DNA of 64,000 nucleotides from Betaproteobacteria bacterium (GCA_021298815.1 JAJTHE010000023.1:1-64000); one strand, 5' to 3'. Counted from the first letter of the stretch, positions 43,318 to 53,143 are shown. The notes: generated from the sequence alone by a model not told the origin. Numbers and translations are program-made.

Positions 43318-46269
43318 TCAGTAGCGCTCGCGCCTGAAGATCATCGGTGTCGGCGTGGACGCCGTGCCGAAGGTCGCGCGCGCCGAAGGGTTGCGGTCGT
43401 GGTTGCCGCCGGTCCAGGCGCCCTGCAGCCAGGGCAGGCCGACTGCCGCGAGGTCGATCGTGAGGTCGACGCTGCCGCTGTTGCCCGCACCGGGCGCGAG
43501 GAACACGATGCTGCGGCGGCCCGCCGACAGCGTCCCTGCCGACGCCACCCGGGTCTCGCCCTCCTGCAGGTTGCGCTGCCAGTTCGACAGCGCGACCCGT
43601 GCCGGGTCGATGGCCGTGCAGAAGTCGCGCGTGTTGCCGACCCAGGCCGATCCGTTCCAGTGCTCGGCCAGCGCCGGTGCCGGCAGCGCGATCATTTCGG
43701 AGCCGTTCGCGTTCACCAGCCGCAGCCGGCCGTACCGGAACTCGTTGCCCGGGAATCCGGGGACCGCCGAGTCGAACGCGATGCCGGGCCCGGGCGCCGT
43801 GCAGGTGCCGCCGCCATTGAAACAGGCGCGCGTGGATGACGAACCGATCGTCGACGGGTTGCCGGGGACGCCGGCCTCGGTGGTATCCGAGATCCAGACC
43901 GCCGTCGTGATGCGGGCGGTGAACGGTGCCTGCGGGGTCGTCGGATCGCGGGTGTACTGGATGGAGTCGAGCGCGCTGGTGGTGACACGGCCGGTGCCGT
44001 CGCCATTGCTCACCACGTCGCCGGGTGCCACGCCGCCGATGGTCACCAGCACCGGCTGGCCCGCCGGGGTGGTGTCGTTCGCCGCGAGCTGGCGCACGAT
44101 GTGGTCGCTGGTGATCTTCCACAGCATGCCGCGGTAGTTGACCGTGAGCGCACCGGCCGCGTTGCGCGGCAGGATGGTCGCCGTCGGGCGCACGGCGAAT
44201 CCGAACGGCTGCCCGACATAGGTGAAGGACCGGCGCGGCGTGCCCGTCGGCGCCGCGCTGCAAGAGGCATCGGTGGCGTTCATCGTGCGCAGCAGGGGCA
44301 CGCTGCCGCTGGGCTGGAGTTCGAAGCCCGCGGGCACGAAGCGTCCGACCGTGGTCGCGCCGCCGCTCTGCGGGATGGTGCGGGTGGCCAGGTCGGTATC
44401 GTTCGCATCGATCGCGGCGAAGGAAGTGTCCTCGAGCTGCAGGGTGAACGTGCCCACCTCGCTGTAGGTCGCCGCGGTGGCGTGCATCGTGCCGCCGCTC
44501 GCCTGTACCCAGCCCGGCAGCGACAGGATGCCGGTGGTGCAGCCGGCCGGCAGCACGCACGCCGGGCTGCCGCCGCGCGCCGTCGGGAAGCCGTCGTAGC
44601 CGGCAAGCAGGGCGCCGCTGGTATCCACCGCGGATGCGCTGACCGTGAACGGATGGCCGGCCCCATGCACGACGCCGCCGGCTGCGGCCGTGTTGTTCAG
44701 GCTGCGCGGCGCGCCGCTCATCGTGTAGGCAGTGCGCCAGTCGGCGTCGAGCGCGGACACGACGAGTCCGGACGGCCGCACGGCGAAGCTGTCGTTCGAG
44801 CAGCCGATCCGGTTGCCCTCGGCGATCCGCACCCTGAGTTCGCGCCAGGCGTTGCCTTCCACGAGGGCGGCGTTCACGCGCCCGGCATTGCCGTCGGCGA
44901 AGGTGACCGCGGTGGCACTGCGGCTGATCGACACCCAGCTCGAGCGGCAGCCGTTGGCATCGAGCGCGCCGCTGTTGTCGCGCGCATCGAGCAGGGTCAC
45001 GCTCGCGGTGCCGGTGTAGCGCGTGTCCACTGCGGTGCGCGCCGCGTTGAGCGCGACGATCGCCAGGCGGAACGTCGTGCCCGAAACCTTGGTCTGGATC
45101 ACGCCGCTGGTCGAGCCCGCCACGGTTGCCGCCTCGAACGCGTTGAAGCTGCCGCCAGCGGCGACCGGCGTGCGTGCGGTCAGCCGCACGTTGTCCAGTG
45201 CGGCGCCCGCGCAGCAGTCCGAGCCGGTATCGCTCAGGAAGGACAGGGTGGTCACCGCTTCGGTGGCGGTGAAGGTGAAGGTCTGCGTCCGCCATCCCAT
45301 GTCCGCGGTCGACCGGCCCGAGGTGTCGAAGGTGAAGCTCTGGCTGATGCCCGCGGCCGAGACCGTGACCGGCTTGATCCGCGGCCCAGCGCTCGGATTG
45401 CCCGCGAGGTCGAACTGGACGTCGTAGGTGGTGCCCGGGGTGGTGGAGAACGTCTGGCTCACGCCGCCGCGCCTTTCCTCTCCGACGAGATCGACGCTGC
45501 GCCTGCCTTCGGAGGACGTCCAGTAGGTCCCGATGTGGTTGATGTCGTTGCCGATCACCGTCCAGCCCGTGATGGCGGTACTGCCTGCCCTCAGGGTGTT
45601 GAACTGCCCCGGGTCGGTCGCGGACAGCTCGAAGCTGCCGTTCCTGAAGGCCTGCACAGGCGCGGACGAGCGCGCGGAGAGCCGCGACGGATACGCGGTC
45701 GTGTCGTAGGCGAACAGCATGTCGTCGTCACTGCGGCCGTCGACGATGATCTTCACTTCCAGCAGGCGCGAGGTCCCGATCGTGTAGTTGACCGCCCCGA
45801 ATTCGACCGACCGCTCGACCCAGCCGGTAGTCCCGCCCGACCAGTTGGTCAGCGACAGCCTGGCGGTGGTGATCGTCGTGCAGGCGGTCGTGCTCGACGA
45901 GCAGTCGCGCAGGAAGGCGGTGACCGACCCGGCCTTGCGCGTGTCGAACTCCTTCATCGCGCTCCACAGCGTCAGCCGGTACTCGCCCGACAGCACCATG
46001 CCGCCGGTGGGGCCGCGCCAGCGCTGGTACTTGGTGCCGTCGCTTTCCGCGGCCCCGGAGCCGGCTTTGGAGACCATCAGGCCCTCCACCGAATCGCGTC
46101 CGATGTCGAAGTTGTCGAGCCGTGTCGCGGTCGGGGCGGTGGTGGAGAGGGTGGACGTCGGTACCCCGGTCGCCTTCAGGAAGAACTGTGCGCCTGCCGT
46201 GGAAGGCAGCAGCGCGATCGCCAGTGCAGTGGCGCGCAGCAGGCGCAGGCAGGTGGCCATCGGCTTCAT
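43318..46269 (-). CDS. mshQ: MshQ-like pilus-associated adhesin
   Basis: 983 residues. Signal peptide (ALAIALLPSTAGAQ), a choice-of-anchor-type beta domain (~215-370: NGSFELSATDPGQF, GWTVIGNDINHIGTYW, SVDLVGEERRGGVSQTFSTTPGTTY written here in parts), then a long beta-rich region and a C-terminal MshQ/DUF6701-like end (LQGAWTGGNHDRNPSARATFG). It is the last gene of an MSHA operon, its usual place, and is presumably a surface adhesin. The extra anchor domain seems unusual for MshQ. ATGA overlap with mshP. Confidence 0.78.
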   Translation of the reverse strand: MKPMATCLRLLRATALAIALLPSTAGAQFFLKATGVPTSTLSTTAPTATRLDNFDIGRDSVEGLMVSKAGSGAAESDGTKYQRWRGPTGGMVLSGEYRLTLWSAMKEFDTRKAGSVTAFLRDCSSSTTACTTITTARLSLTNWSGGTTGWVERSVEFGAVNYTIGTSRLLEVKIIVDGRSDDDMLFAYDTTAYPSRLSARSSAPVQAFRNGSFELSATDPGQFNTLRAGSTAITGWTVIGNDINHIGTYWTSSEGRRSVDLVGEERRGGVSQTFSTTPGTTYDVQFDLAGNPSAGPRIKPVTVSAAGISQSFTFDTSGRSTADMGWRTQTFTFTATEAVTTLSFLSDTGSDCCAGAALDNVRLTARTPVAAGGSFNAFEAATVAGSTSGVIQTKVSGTTFRLAIVALNAARTAVDTRYTGTASVTLLDARDNSGALDANGCRSSWVSISRSATAVTFADGNAGRVNAALVEGNAWRELRVRIAEGNRIGCSNDSFAVRPSGLVVSALDADWRTAYTMSGAPRSLNNTAAAGGVVHGAGHPFTVSASAVDTSGALLAGYDGFPTARGGSPACVLPAGCTTGILSLPGWVQASGGTMHATAATYSEVGTFTLQLEDTSFAAIDANDTDLATRTIPQSGGATTVGRFVPAGFELQPSGSVPLLRTMNATDASCSAAPTGTPRRSFTYVGQPFGFAVRPTATILPRNAAGALTVNYRGMLWKITSDHIVRQLAANDTTPAGQPVLVTIGGVAPGDVVSNGDGTGRVTTSALDSIQYTRDPTTPQAPFTARITTAVWISDTTEAGVPGNPSTIGSSSTRACFNGGGTCTAPGPGIAFDSAVPGFPGNEFRYGRLRLVNANGSEMIALPAPALAEHWNGSAWVGNTRDFCTAIDPARVALSNWQRNLQEGETRVASAGTLSAGRRSIVFLAPGAGNSGSVDLTIDLAAVGLPWLQGAWTGGNHDRNPSARATFGTASTPTPMIFRRERY

Positions 46270-46766
46270 GGCCGCCCCAGCGTCGCTTCCACCTGCCGCT
46301 CGACGTAACCCGCGGCGGGTCTGGCGGACGGGCAGGCAGGCTGGTTGCAGGCATTAGCGACGACGCGGTAGCTGGACAGGTCGATGCCGCCTTCGGCCAG
46401 CACGGTCGCCGAGCAGCTGATCGACACCGTGAACGGTTCCAGCACGGAGTCGGCGAACGACAGCGTGGTGTCGCGGAAGCAGCCCGGTGCCACGGGTTCG
46501 AGCAGCAGCCGCGCCGCCGCCCATTCGATGCCCGCGTTCGCGGCCTGGTAGGCGCGGGCGCCCTGGATGTCGAGCGCAGACCCGGCCTGGTTCTGCGCGG
46601 TGATGCGCGCCAGGTAAAGGCCGAGCGCGCCGAGGATCACCACCAGGAAGAACGCGCCGACGATCGCGAAGCCGCGTTCGCGTCGGCGGCCCGCGCCCGC
46701 GGGCGCCCGGCGGCCGCATCGGGGCGGCCGTCGTGGCGCCACGGGGCGCGCGTCGTGCCTGCTCAT
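46266..46766 (-). CDS. mshP: MshP-like pilus protein
   Basis: 166 residues. Arg/Pro-rich lead of ~30 residues, then RGFAIVGAFFLVVILGALGLYLARI, a prepilin-like helix. The region QGARAYQAANAGIEWAAARLL is the PilX/MshP-type block. Probably a minor pilin of the MSHA-type system. ATGA overlaps on both sides. Confidence 0.8.
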   Translation of the reverse strand: MSRHDARPVAPRRPPRCGRRAPAGAGRRRERGFAIVGAFFLVVILGALGLYLARITAQNQAGSALDIQGARAYQAANAGIEWAAARLLLEPVAPGCFRDTTLSFADSVLEPFTVSISCSATVLAEGGIDLSSYRVVANACNQPACPSARPAAGYVERQVEATLGRP

Positions 46767-47653
46767 GGCGCATTGTCCACGCGGACATCCTGGTACAGCC
46801 GCACCGACTCGCCGCCTGCGCTGCGCTCCAGCGCGATGGACACCACGCCGATGCGCTGCGACACCGCGTCCGGGTCGTAGGTGATCGTGCAGCCGGTGAC
46901 GCCGTCGAGCACCAGCGCGGGCGTGCCCCTGGGCGGCATCGGCTGCATCGCCTCGATGTCATAGCCCCCGTAGCGAAGCAGCTGCCCGCTGCGCAGGTCG
47001 CAGGCGTAGGTGACCGGACGGGCGACCAGGTGGAACCGGTTCGACGGCGAGGCGAGCGTGAAAGTGTGCCGCTCGTGGGCGATCACGCTCTCGCAGGCAC
47101 CGGTGGCCTCCCTCGAGTAGCGCGCCTTGTTGCCGCCGGTCGCCGCGCCGCTGGCATAGGCATCCGCAGCGGTGAAGCCGGCGCCGAGGTTGTAGACGAC
47201 GACGTAGTAGGTCCCGCCGTCGTTCGGCAGGTCGGCGACCGGCCCCAGCGTGGAGAAGGACGAATCGGCCGCGCCGAAGGCCAGCGGATCGTTGCTGCCC
47301 ACGCCGCAGGCGCCCGCCGGGGTCCTGCCCGCCAGCTCCGCGCGGTAGCGGCCGCCGGCGACCACCGGCAGGAACTCGAGGTAGACGGTGCTGCCGTCGC
47401 TCGCCACGCGCACGCTGTTGGGCAGCGCCAGGCGCACGTCGCGCTGCAGCCTGCGCATCGCGGTCTCGGTGCCGTCGACCAGCTCGGCGCGGCGTTCGGC
47501 ATCCAGGTAGGACTGCATCGCGCCGGTGGCGAAGGTGGTCACCATCAGCGCGACGATGCCCAGCAGCACGATCGCCACCACCAGCTCGACCAGCGTGAAG
47601 CCGTCGCTGCCGGTGCGCGCGGGCCGGGCGTCAGTGGGCGGCATTGGGTGCAT
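46763..47653 (-). CDS. mshO: MshO-like minor pilin
   Basis: 296 residues. Prepilin signal [21 protein letters not shown] (cleavage after Gly, Glu at +5), then QRDVRLALPNSVRV and a large globular part. The order after mshD matches Vibrio. ATG 47653 overlaps mshD by 23 nt; ATG 47644 is possible. Confidence 0.82.
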   Translation of the reverse strand: MHPMPPTDARPARTGSDGFTLVELVVAIVLLGIVALMVTTFATGAMQSYLDAERRAELVDGTETAMRRLQRDVRLALPNSVRVASDGSTVYLEFLPVVAGGRYRAELAGRTPAGACGVGSNDPLAFGAADSSFSTLGPVADLPNDGGTYYVVVYNLGAGFTAADAYASGAATGGNKARYSREATGACESVIAHERHTFTLASPSNRFHLVARPVTYACDLRSGQLLRYGGYDIEAMQPMPPRGTPALVLDGVTGCTITYDPDAVSQRIGVVSIALERSAGGESVRLYQDVRVDNAP

Positions 47654-48191
47654 GGCGGGTCCGGTAGCCTTCGAGCACCAGTTCCGAGCTGGCCGGCCCG
47701 GTCACGGTCACCAGCACCCGCAGTGCCTCGGCGCTGTCGCCCGATGCGGCCACCAGCCTCGCGTCGCTGACCTGGACCACCACGGCATAGGCTTCCAGCC
47801 CGGGCACGGCCTCGTTGCGGACGTTGCGGATGCCGGCCATCCTGAAGTCGTGGTAGTCGTTCACGTTGTTGAACGGCATGCGCGTGCCGTAGCGGTCTTC
47901 GTCCGGTTCCGGCCCGAGCGCCTCGGGCAGGCTGGCGCAGTCGCGCGCGCTGGTCGCCGTGGCGAGGTTCGCATCGGTCGGGTCGCACCAGGTGTGCGGC
48001 TGCAGCAGCACCTCTTCCAGCATCGACTCGGCGATCGCCAGCAGCTGCTTGCGGATCATCGGGTCCGGGCTGGCACGCGTGGACCACTGCAGCGACCCGA
48101 GCACCGCGCCGGCGGCGACCGACACGATCACGATGAACACGATCACCTCGATCAGCGACGCGCCGCACGCCCGCCGGCGGTCACCGCACAT
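47631..48191 (-). CDS. mshD: MshD-like minor pilin
   Basis: 186 residues. GASLIEVIVFIVIVSVAAGAVL is a type IV prepilin segment (Ala-Ser at the cleavage site, Glu at +5). The block LAIAESMLEEVLLQP is typical for MshD/PilV-like proteins. It overlaps mshC by 11 nt. Confidence 0.8.
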   Translation of the reverse strand: MCGDRRRACGASLIEVIVFIVIVSVAAGAVLGSLQWSTRASPDPMIRKQLLAIAESMLEEVLLQPHTWCDPTDANLATATSARDCASLPEALGPEPDEDRYGTRMPFNNVNDYHDFRMAGIRNVRNEAVPGLEAYAVVVQVSDARLVAASGDSAEALRVLVTVTGPASSELVLEGYRTRHAPNAAH

Positions 48192-48696
48192 GGCCGGTCT
48201 CGGCTTCGACGGTGAGCGTGCGCGTCTCCACGCCGGCCCCGGTGCTCGCTATCGAATAGGTCTGCACGCCGCTCGGCCGCCCGCGCGCGTCGAACTGCAA
48301 TCCGCTGCGCGTCGCCCCGTCCGCCGCGAGCGACACCGCCGGCGGCGGCACCAGGCAGAACTCCCGGCCGGTCGCCGGATTCACCACCTGCTGGCTGCAG
48401 TCGGAGGTCAGGCAGAGCTGCAGCGCGCAGGGATTGGTCCGTCCCGGGGTGGTGACCACGACGGTCACGGTGCGCCGCATCGCGATCGCGGTGCGCTGTG
48501 CGTAGCGCACGGCGGAAGCGACCTCGTCCGCGAACGCGCGCGTCTCGAAGGCGCTGCGCCCGGCCAGGCGCGGCACCGCCACCGCCGACAGCACCGCCAG
48601 CAGGACGATCACCACGACCAGCTCGACCGCGGTGAAGCCCGAGGCCGTCAGCCGTCGATAACCTCGGGAGGAAGGTGGTGGAAAGCGGAGCCGCAC
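48181..48696 (-). CDS. mshC: MshC-like minor pilin
   Basis: 171 residues. [25 protein letters not shown] is the prepilin helix; FADEVASAVRYAQRTAIAMRRTVTV is the GspH/FimT-type follow-on. Start GTG 48696. Probably primes or tips the pilus, by homology. Confidence 0.82.
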   Translation of the reverse strand: MRLRFPPPSSRGYRRLTASGFTAVELVVVIVLLAVLSAVAVPRLAGRSAFETRAFADEVASAVRYAQRTAIAMRRTVTVVVTTPGRTNPCALQLCLTSDCSQQVVNPATGREFCLVPPPAVSLAADGATRSGLQFDARGRPSGVQTYSIASTGAGVETRTLTVEAETGHVR

Positions 48697-48724
48697 GCCC
48701 TGGTCATTCTCGCGGTCAACCCGG

Positions 48725-49192
48725 TCAGCAGTTCGCCGTCGTGGCGTTGTTCGTCACGACACCGGTGGCCGCATCGTACGTCACGTTGCATGCCGCGGGG
48801 GCGCCGACCTGGGTGAAGGTGGCCACCGTGCTGCCCGAGGCGACCGCCCATCCGAACCCGTTGCAGGCGGTGCCCGATTCGCAGCGCATCGCGTTGCCGA
48901 TGCCGGCCAGCGCCGCGGTCGGGAAGCCGCCGGTCGCGCCGGTACCCACGGCGACCGTGGTGCCGTCGGCCATGGTCACGGTGGTGGCAGTGAAGTTGCC
49001 GGTAGCCTGGTAGCGTGCCTGCACCAGCGTGACCGCGGAACGCAGGCCGCCTGCCATGCCGGCAGCGGCTGCGGAGCGGGCGTCCGAGGTCAGGTTGATG
49101 AAGCGCGGGAAGGCCGTCGCCGCCAGGATGCCGAGGATGACGATCACGACCACCAGCTCTACCAGCGTGAAACCGCCCTGATTGGAACGCAT
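48725..49192 (-). CDS. mshA: MSHA major pilin-like protein
   Basis: 155 residues from ATG 49192. The leader MRSNQGG is followed by [20 protein letters not shown] (cleavage after Gly-Gly, Glu at +5), then [26 protein letters not shown], typical MshA. Cysteines in CESGTACNG and near the C-terminus (NATTANC). The mRNA leader has two hairpins (49221-49287), which may raise its level over the other genes. Confidence 0.88.
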   Translation of the reverse strand: MRSNQGGFTLVELVVVIVILGILAATAFPRFINLTSDARSAAAAGMAGGLRSAVTLVQARYQATGNFTATTVTMADGTTVAVGTGATGGFPTAALAGIGNAMRCESGTACNGFGWAVASGSTVATFTQVGAPAACNVTYDAATGVVTNNATTANC

Positions 49193-49220
49193 TGCAGACT
49201 CCGGTCGTCTCGAATGGGAA

Positions 49221-49241
49221 GCGGGACCTATGAAGTCCCGC
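49221..49241. other. Hairpin 1 in the mshA leader
   Basis: GCGGGAC-CTATGAA-GTCCCGC, a 7-bp perfect stem, 29 nt before the mshA start. No T-tract; likely RNA stability or processing. Confidence 0.45.
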
Positions 49242-49265
49242 ACGCCCGTTCTAACGGCGCACCGG

Positions 49266-49287
49266 CGGCAGGACTTTAGTCCTGCCG
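49266..49287. other. Hairpin 2 in the mshA leader
   Basis: CGGCAGGAC-TTTA-GTCCTGCCG, a 9-bp perfect stem with a 4-nt loop, between the upstream prepilin gene and mshA. No T-tract on either strand. Confidence 0.5.
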
Positions 49288-49346
49288 GGAATCTATTTCC
49301 GATCAACGACCTGCAGCCGGCACCCCGGCGTCCCTGCAGGCGCCGG

Positions 49347-49838
49347 TCACTCGCAGGTGGAAGGCGAGGCGGTGACCTGGATGTCGGGGGTGCCGCCCGG
49401 CGCAGCCTCGACATAGGCGAAGGCGCAACCGGGCCGCTGCGGGTCGGCCTGCACGGTGCGCATGCCGCCGGCCGCTGCCTGCACGATGTAGCCGCTGCTG
49501 CCCGGCACCGGCGAGGCCAGCCCGGCCAGTTCGGCGATGACCTGGGCCGAGGGATAGCCGTTGACGAACGACAGCGTGAGGCCCTCGACCACCAGCGCGG
49601 GCGATGCGGCGATGCCGGTGAAGTTGTCCGGATAGCCGCGCGCCAGCATCAGCGCACGGCCCATGACCGCCGCCGAGCGGGTGGCGCCGGCCGCCGCACG
49701 GACCTTGTCCACCCGCGCATCGGCGGAGATCGACGCGAAGCGCGGCAACGCGACCGCGGCCAGCACGCTGACGATGGTCAGTACCATGATGAGTTCGATC
49801 AGGGTGAAACCCCGATGCCCGTACCCCGCGTGCCGCAC
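49347..49838 (-). CDS. Second MSHA-type prepilin (MshA/MshB-like)
   Basis: 163 residues. Leader [10 protein letters not shown], then [24 protein letters not shown] (Glu at +5). It follows the mshA pattern ([23 protein letters not shown]) but is clearly diverged from the gene at 48725. By position after mshG it is probably MshB, though either of the two could be the major pilin. Confidence 0.8.
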   Translation of the reverse strand: MRHAGYGHRGFTLIELIMVLTIVSVLAAVALPRFASISADARVDKVRAAAGATRSAAVMGRALMLARGYPDNFTGIAASPALVVEGLTLSFVNGYPSAQVIAELAGLASPVPGSSGYIVQAAAGGMRTVQADPQRPGCAFAYVEAAPGGTPDIQVTASPSTCE

Positions 49839-49968
49839 GCCAGCCCCTCCGATCGTCCGTGGACACGGCCTCCCGGCCGCGATGTCCCTGCGGACACGGC
49901 GATACGGTGCCGCAGGACGGCCCGGGGTTCAAGGGGCAGGGTTGCCGGCAGTAGTGCTTTCGGACTAA

Positions 49969-51228
49969 TCAGCCGCCGCCCTTGCCCAGCGCGGCGCGCC
50001 CGAGGTCCCAGATCGGCAGGAACACGCCCAGCGCGAGCAACAGCACCAGCGCGCCGAGGGCAACGATCAGGATCGGCTCGACCTGCGAGCCGAGCGTCTT
50101 CAGTTCGTACTCGACTTCGCGCTGGTAGAGGCCGCTGATCTCCTCCATCAGTTCGTCGATCGCGCCCGATTCCTCGCCGACCGCGATCATCTGCAGCACC
50201 ACCGGGGTGAACACGCCGGCGGCGCTCGCGGTACGCAGCACGCTCTCGCCGCGTTCCACGCCGATGCGCATCTGCTCGATCTTGGATTCGATGTACTTGT
50301 TGTCCACCGTCGGCGCCACGGTGCGCAGCCCGAGCGTGATCTGCACGCCGCTCTGGCCCGACAGCGCGAAGCTGCGCGCGAACCGCGCCAGCGTCGCCTT
50401 CAGGATGATCTTCCCGGCGATCGGGATGCGCAGCTTCCAGCGGTCCCAGCACAGGCGCCCGCCGGCCGTGGACAGCCACCAGCGGGTGCCTAGCACGGCC
50501 GCGGCGAGCAGCGCGAGCATCACCCACCAGTACGACACGGTGAAGTTCGAGAAACCGATCAGTACCCGGGTGAGCAGCGGCAACTCGGTGTTGAAATTGG
50601 CGTACACCTTCGCGAACTGCGGGATCACGAACAGGTTCACGATGCCGATCGCCGCGCCGATGAACACCATCACGATGATCGGATAGCGCAGCGCGGTGGC
50701 CACCTGGCCGCGGATCTCGCGTTCGAACTCCAGGTGGTGGAACATGCGCAGGAACACGTTCTCGAGCTGGCCGGTGGTCTCGCCCACCCGCACCATCGCG
50801 ATGAAGAAGGGGTTGAACACCCGGGGATGCCGCTGCATCGAGGTCGACAGCTCCCGCCCGCTCTCCAGGCTCTCGCGCAGGTCGCGCAGCACGTCCGCGA
50901 ACACCGGGTTGCGCGTCGACTCCTGCAGGCCGGCGAGGCCGCGCAGGATCGGCACGCCCGACTTGAGCAAGGTATGCAGCTGGCGGCAGAACAGGAGCAC
51001 TTCCTCGTGCGGCACGCGGCGGCCGGGCAGCACCGAGGACAGCGGGCCGGCCGACCGCGACAGGCCGCCGCCGGCCTCGCTGCGCGGGGCGGTCGACGGC
51101 GTGATGTCGAGCGGGATGATGCCGGCGGCCGACAGCTGGTCGGCCACCGCGCTGCTGCTCACCCCTTCGCCGACGCCGCGCACGAGGTCGCCGCTGGCGG
51201 AGCGTCCGGTATAGGCGAAATAGGGCAC
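49969..51228 (-). CDS. mshG: MshG-like inner membrane platform protein (GspF/PilC family)
   Basis: 419 residues. Begins PYFAYTGRSASGDLVRG, the usual GspF-family start, from GTG 51228. Two GspF domains: LLFCRQLHTLLKSGVPILRGL and FARSFALSGQSGVQITLGLR, each followed by membrane helices; the end LILIWDL-type helix is at the C-terminus. It forms the assembly platform with MshE. It begins 17 nt after mshE. Confidence 0.92.
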   Translation of the reverse strand: MPYFAYTGRSASGDLVRGVGEGVSSSAVADQLSAAGIIPLDITPSTAPRSEAGGGLSRSAGPLSSVLPGRRVPHEEVLLFCRQLHTLLKSGVPILRGLAGLQESTRNPVFADVLRDLRESLESGRELSTSMQRHPRVFNPFFIAMVRVGETTGQLENVFLRMFHHLEFEREIRGQVATALRYPIIVMVFIGAAIGIVNLFVIPQFAKVYANFNTELPLLTRVLIGFSNFTVSYWWVMLALLAAAVLGTRWWLSTAGGRLCWDRWKLRIPIAGKIILKATLARFARSFALSGQSGVQITLGLRTVAPTVDNKYIESKIEQMRIGVERGESVLRTASAAGVFTPVVLQMIAVGEESGAIDELMEEISGLYQREVEYELKTLGSQVEPILIVALGALVLLLALGVFLPIWDLGRAALGKGGG

Positions 51229-51245
51229 TGGGGCCGGGCGTCCGT

Positions 51246-52952
51246 TCAGTCGGCCCACTGCGACGACACGCGCATCGCCTCGTCGACCGTGGTGCGCCCG
51301 GCGGCCACCAGCATCGCCCCGTGGTGGCGCAGCGTGCGCCCGCCCATCTGTTCGTTGCCCACGCGCACGAAGGTCGCCGGGTCGGCGTGGTTGGCCGCCT
51401 CGACCACCGGGCGGGTCATCTCGAGCATCTCGTAGACGCCGGAGCGGCCGAGGAAGCCGGTGCCGTTGCAGTGCGAGCAGCCGCGTCCGCGCAGGTAGGT
51501 GCCGCGCTCGGCCGCATCGCCGAGCGACAGCGCGAGCCATTCGCGTTCGGCCGGCGTCAGGTCGTACGGCGCCGCACAGCTCTCGCAGACCACCCGAACC
51601 AGCCGTTGCGCGATCACCAGCTGCAGCGACAGCGCGACCATGTAGCGCGGCGCGCCCATGTCGAGCAGGCGGATCGGCGTCGACACCGCGTCGTTGGTGT
51701 GCAGCGTCGAGAACACCAGGTGGCCGGTCAGCGCCGCGCGCAGCCCGGTCTCGACCGTGGCCTGGTCGCGCATCTCGCCGACCAGGATCACGTCCGGGTC
51801 CTGGCGCAGGGCGGCGCGCAGCACGCGGTCGAACGACAGGTCGATCTTGTCCTGCACCTGCACCTGGTTGATGCCTGGTATGCGGTACTCGACCGGGTCC
51901 TCCACCGTGATGATCTTGCGCGCCGGCGTGTTGATCTCGGACAGCGCGGAATAGAGCGTGGTGGTCTTGCCGCTGCCGGTGGGCCCGGTGACCAGCACCA
52001 TGCCGCTCGGACGGTGCAGCACGTTCTTCAGCTTGGTCAGCATGTCCGTCGGCATGCCGATGTGGTCGAGCCCGAGCAGCCCGCTCGCCTGGGTCAGCAG
52101 GCGCATCACGACCGATTCGCCGTGCTGCGTGGGCATCGTCGACATCCGCACGTCGATGCTGTAGGTGCGCACCTTCACGTTGAAGCGGCCGTCCTGCGGC
52201 AGGCGCTTCTCCGAGATGTCCAGGCCGGCCATCAGCTTCAGGCGCAGCACCAGCGCCGAGGCGATGCGCAGGTCCGACTCGGTCTGCAGGTGCAGCACGC
52301 CGTCGATCCGGAAGCGGATCTGCAGCCGCGATTCCATCGGCTCGATGTGGATGTCCGAGGCTCGCACCGATACCGCGTCCTCGAACACCGACTGCAGCAG
52401 CTTGGCGACCGGTGCTTCTTCCACCGACAGCGTGGTGCCCAGCGTGCCGAAGTCCACCGCGGGCGCATCGGCCAGTTCGTTCTGCAACTCCTGCGCGAGA
52501 CCGCTGATCTCGTGGGTGCGCCGGTAGAGCCGGTCGATCACCTGCAGCAGCACGGTCTCGCCGACCACGGCCAGCGAGATGTCGCGCTTCAGCAGCCGCG
52601 TCATCTCGTCGTAGGCATTGAGGTCTGTCGGGTCGGTCATGCCGACGCGCAACGCGCTGCCGAGGTCCTCGAGCACGATCGCGCGGAAGCGACGCGCGAT
52701 CGTCTCGGGCAGCAGGTTGACGAGTTCGCCGCGGGTGTCGAACACCTTCAGGTTGACGTAGGGCACCTTCAGCTGGCGCGCCAGCGCCGAGGCGATCTCG
52801 TCTTCGGTGACGAAGCCGCCCTCGACGAACACCCGCCCCAACCGGCGTCCGGTCTTCTTCTGCTGTTCGAGCGCGGCCAGCAGCTGGGCCTCGGTCAGCA
52901 GGTTCTGCTGGACCAGGATCTCCCCGAGGCGGACCTTTTCCGGACGTGGCAT
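51246..52952 (-). CDS. mshE: MshE-like pilus extension ATPase with MshEN domain
   Basis: 568 residues. The N-terminus has two RLGxxLV-type motifs (RLGEILVQQNLLTEAQL at residue 7 and RLGRVFVEGGFVTEDEI at 37), the c-di-GMP-binding MshEN layout. The ATPase has Walker A GPTGSGKT (~325), the Asp box TVEDPVE, Walker B DPDVILVGEMRD and a four-Cys zinc site (CESC...CSHC). It powers pilus extension and is expected to respond to c-di-GMP. First gene of the operon here; mshH-N genes (secretin) are not upstream. Confidence 0.93.
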   Translation of the reverse strand: MPRPEKVRLGEILVQQNLLTEAQLLAALEQQKKTGRRLGRVFVEGGFVTEDEIASALARQLKVPYVNLKVFDTRGELVNLLPETIARRFRAIVLEDLGSALRVGMTDPTDLNAYDEMTRLLKRDISLAVVGETVLLQVIDRLYRRTHEISGLAQELQNELADAPAVDFGTLGTTLSVEEAPVAKLLQSVFEDAVSVRASDIHIEPMESRLQIRFRIDGVLHLQTESDLRIASALVLRLKLMAGLDISEKRLPQDGRFNVKVRTYSIDVRMSTMPTQHGESVVMRLLTQASGLLGLDHIGMPTDMLTKLKNVLHRPSGMVLVTGPTGSGKTTTLYSALSEINTPARKIITVEDPVEYRIPGINQVQVQDKIDLSFDRVLRAALRQDPDVILVGEMRDQATVETGLRAALTGHLVFSTLHTNDAVSTPIRLLDMGAPRYMVALSLQLVIAQRLVRVVCESCAAPYDLTPAEREWLALSLGDAAERGTYLRGRGCSHCNGTGFLGRSGVYEMLEMTRPVVEAANHADPATFVRVGNEQMGGRTLRHHGAMLVAAGRTTVDEAMRVSSQWAD

Positions 52953-53143
52953 CTACGGCTTCCAGGGGCCGCGCCCTCGGCGCTGGCCGGGACGACGACG
53001 GTGGCGGGCAGGGCCCGCCGGGTTGAAGGGTGAACCTCGATAACGACCGGGCCGACGACGACTTTAGCGGTCCGCCTGCGGCTGCGGTAGTGCCCGCCTT
53101 CGCTGCGCCCTCGCATCGGCGGGCTGCCGGTACCATCGGGGAC

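Noticed and set aside
41939-45295. An 1118-codon minus-strand frame overlapping the ADH-like gene and mshQ
   Set aside because: It is the shifted frame of mshQ plus the antisense of the ADH-like gene; no coherent domains.
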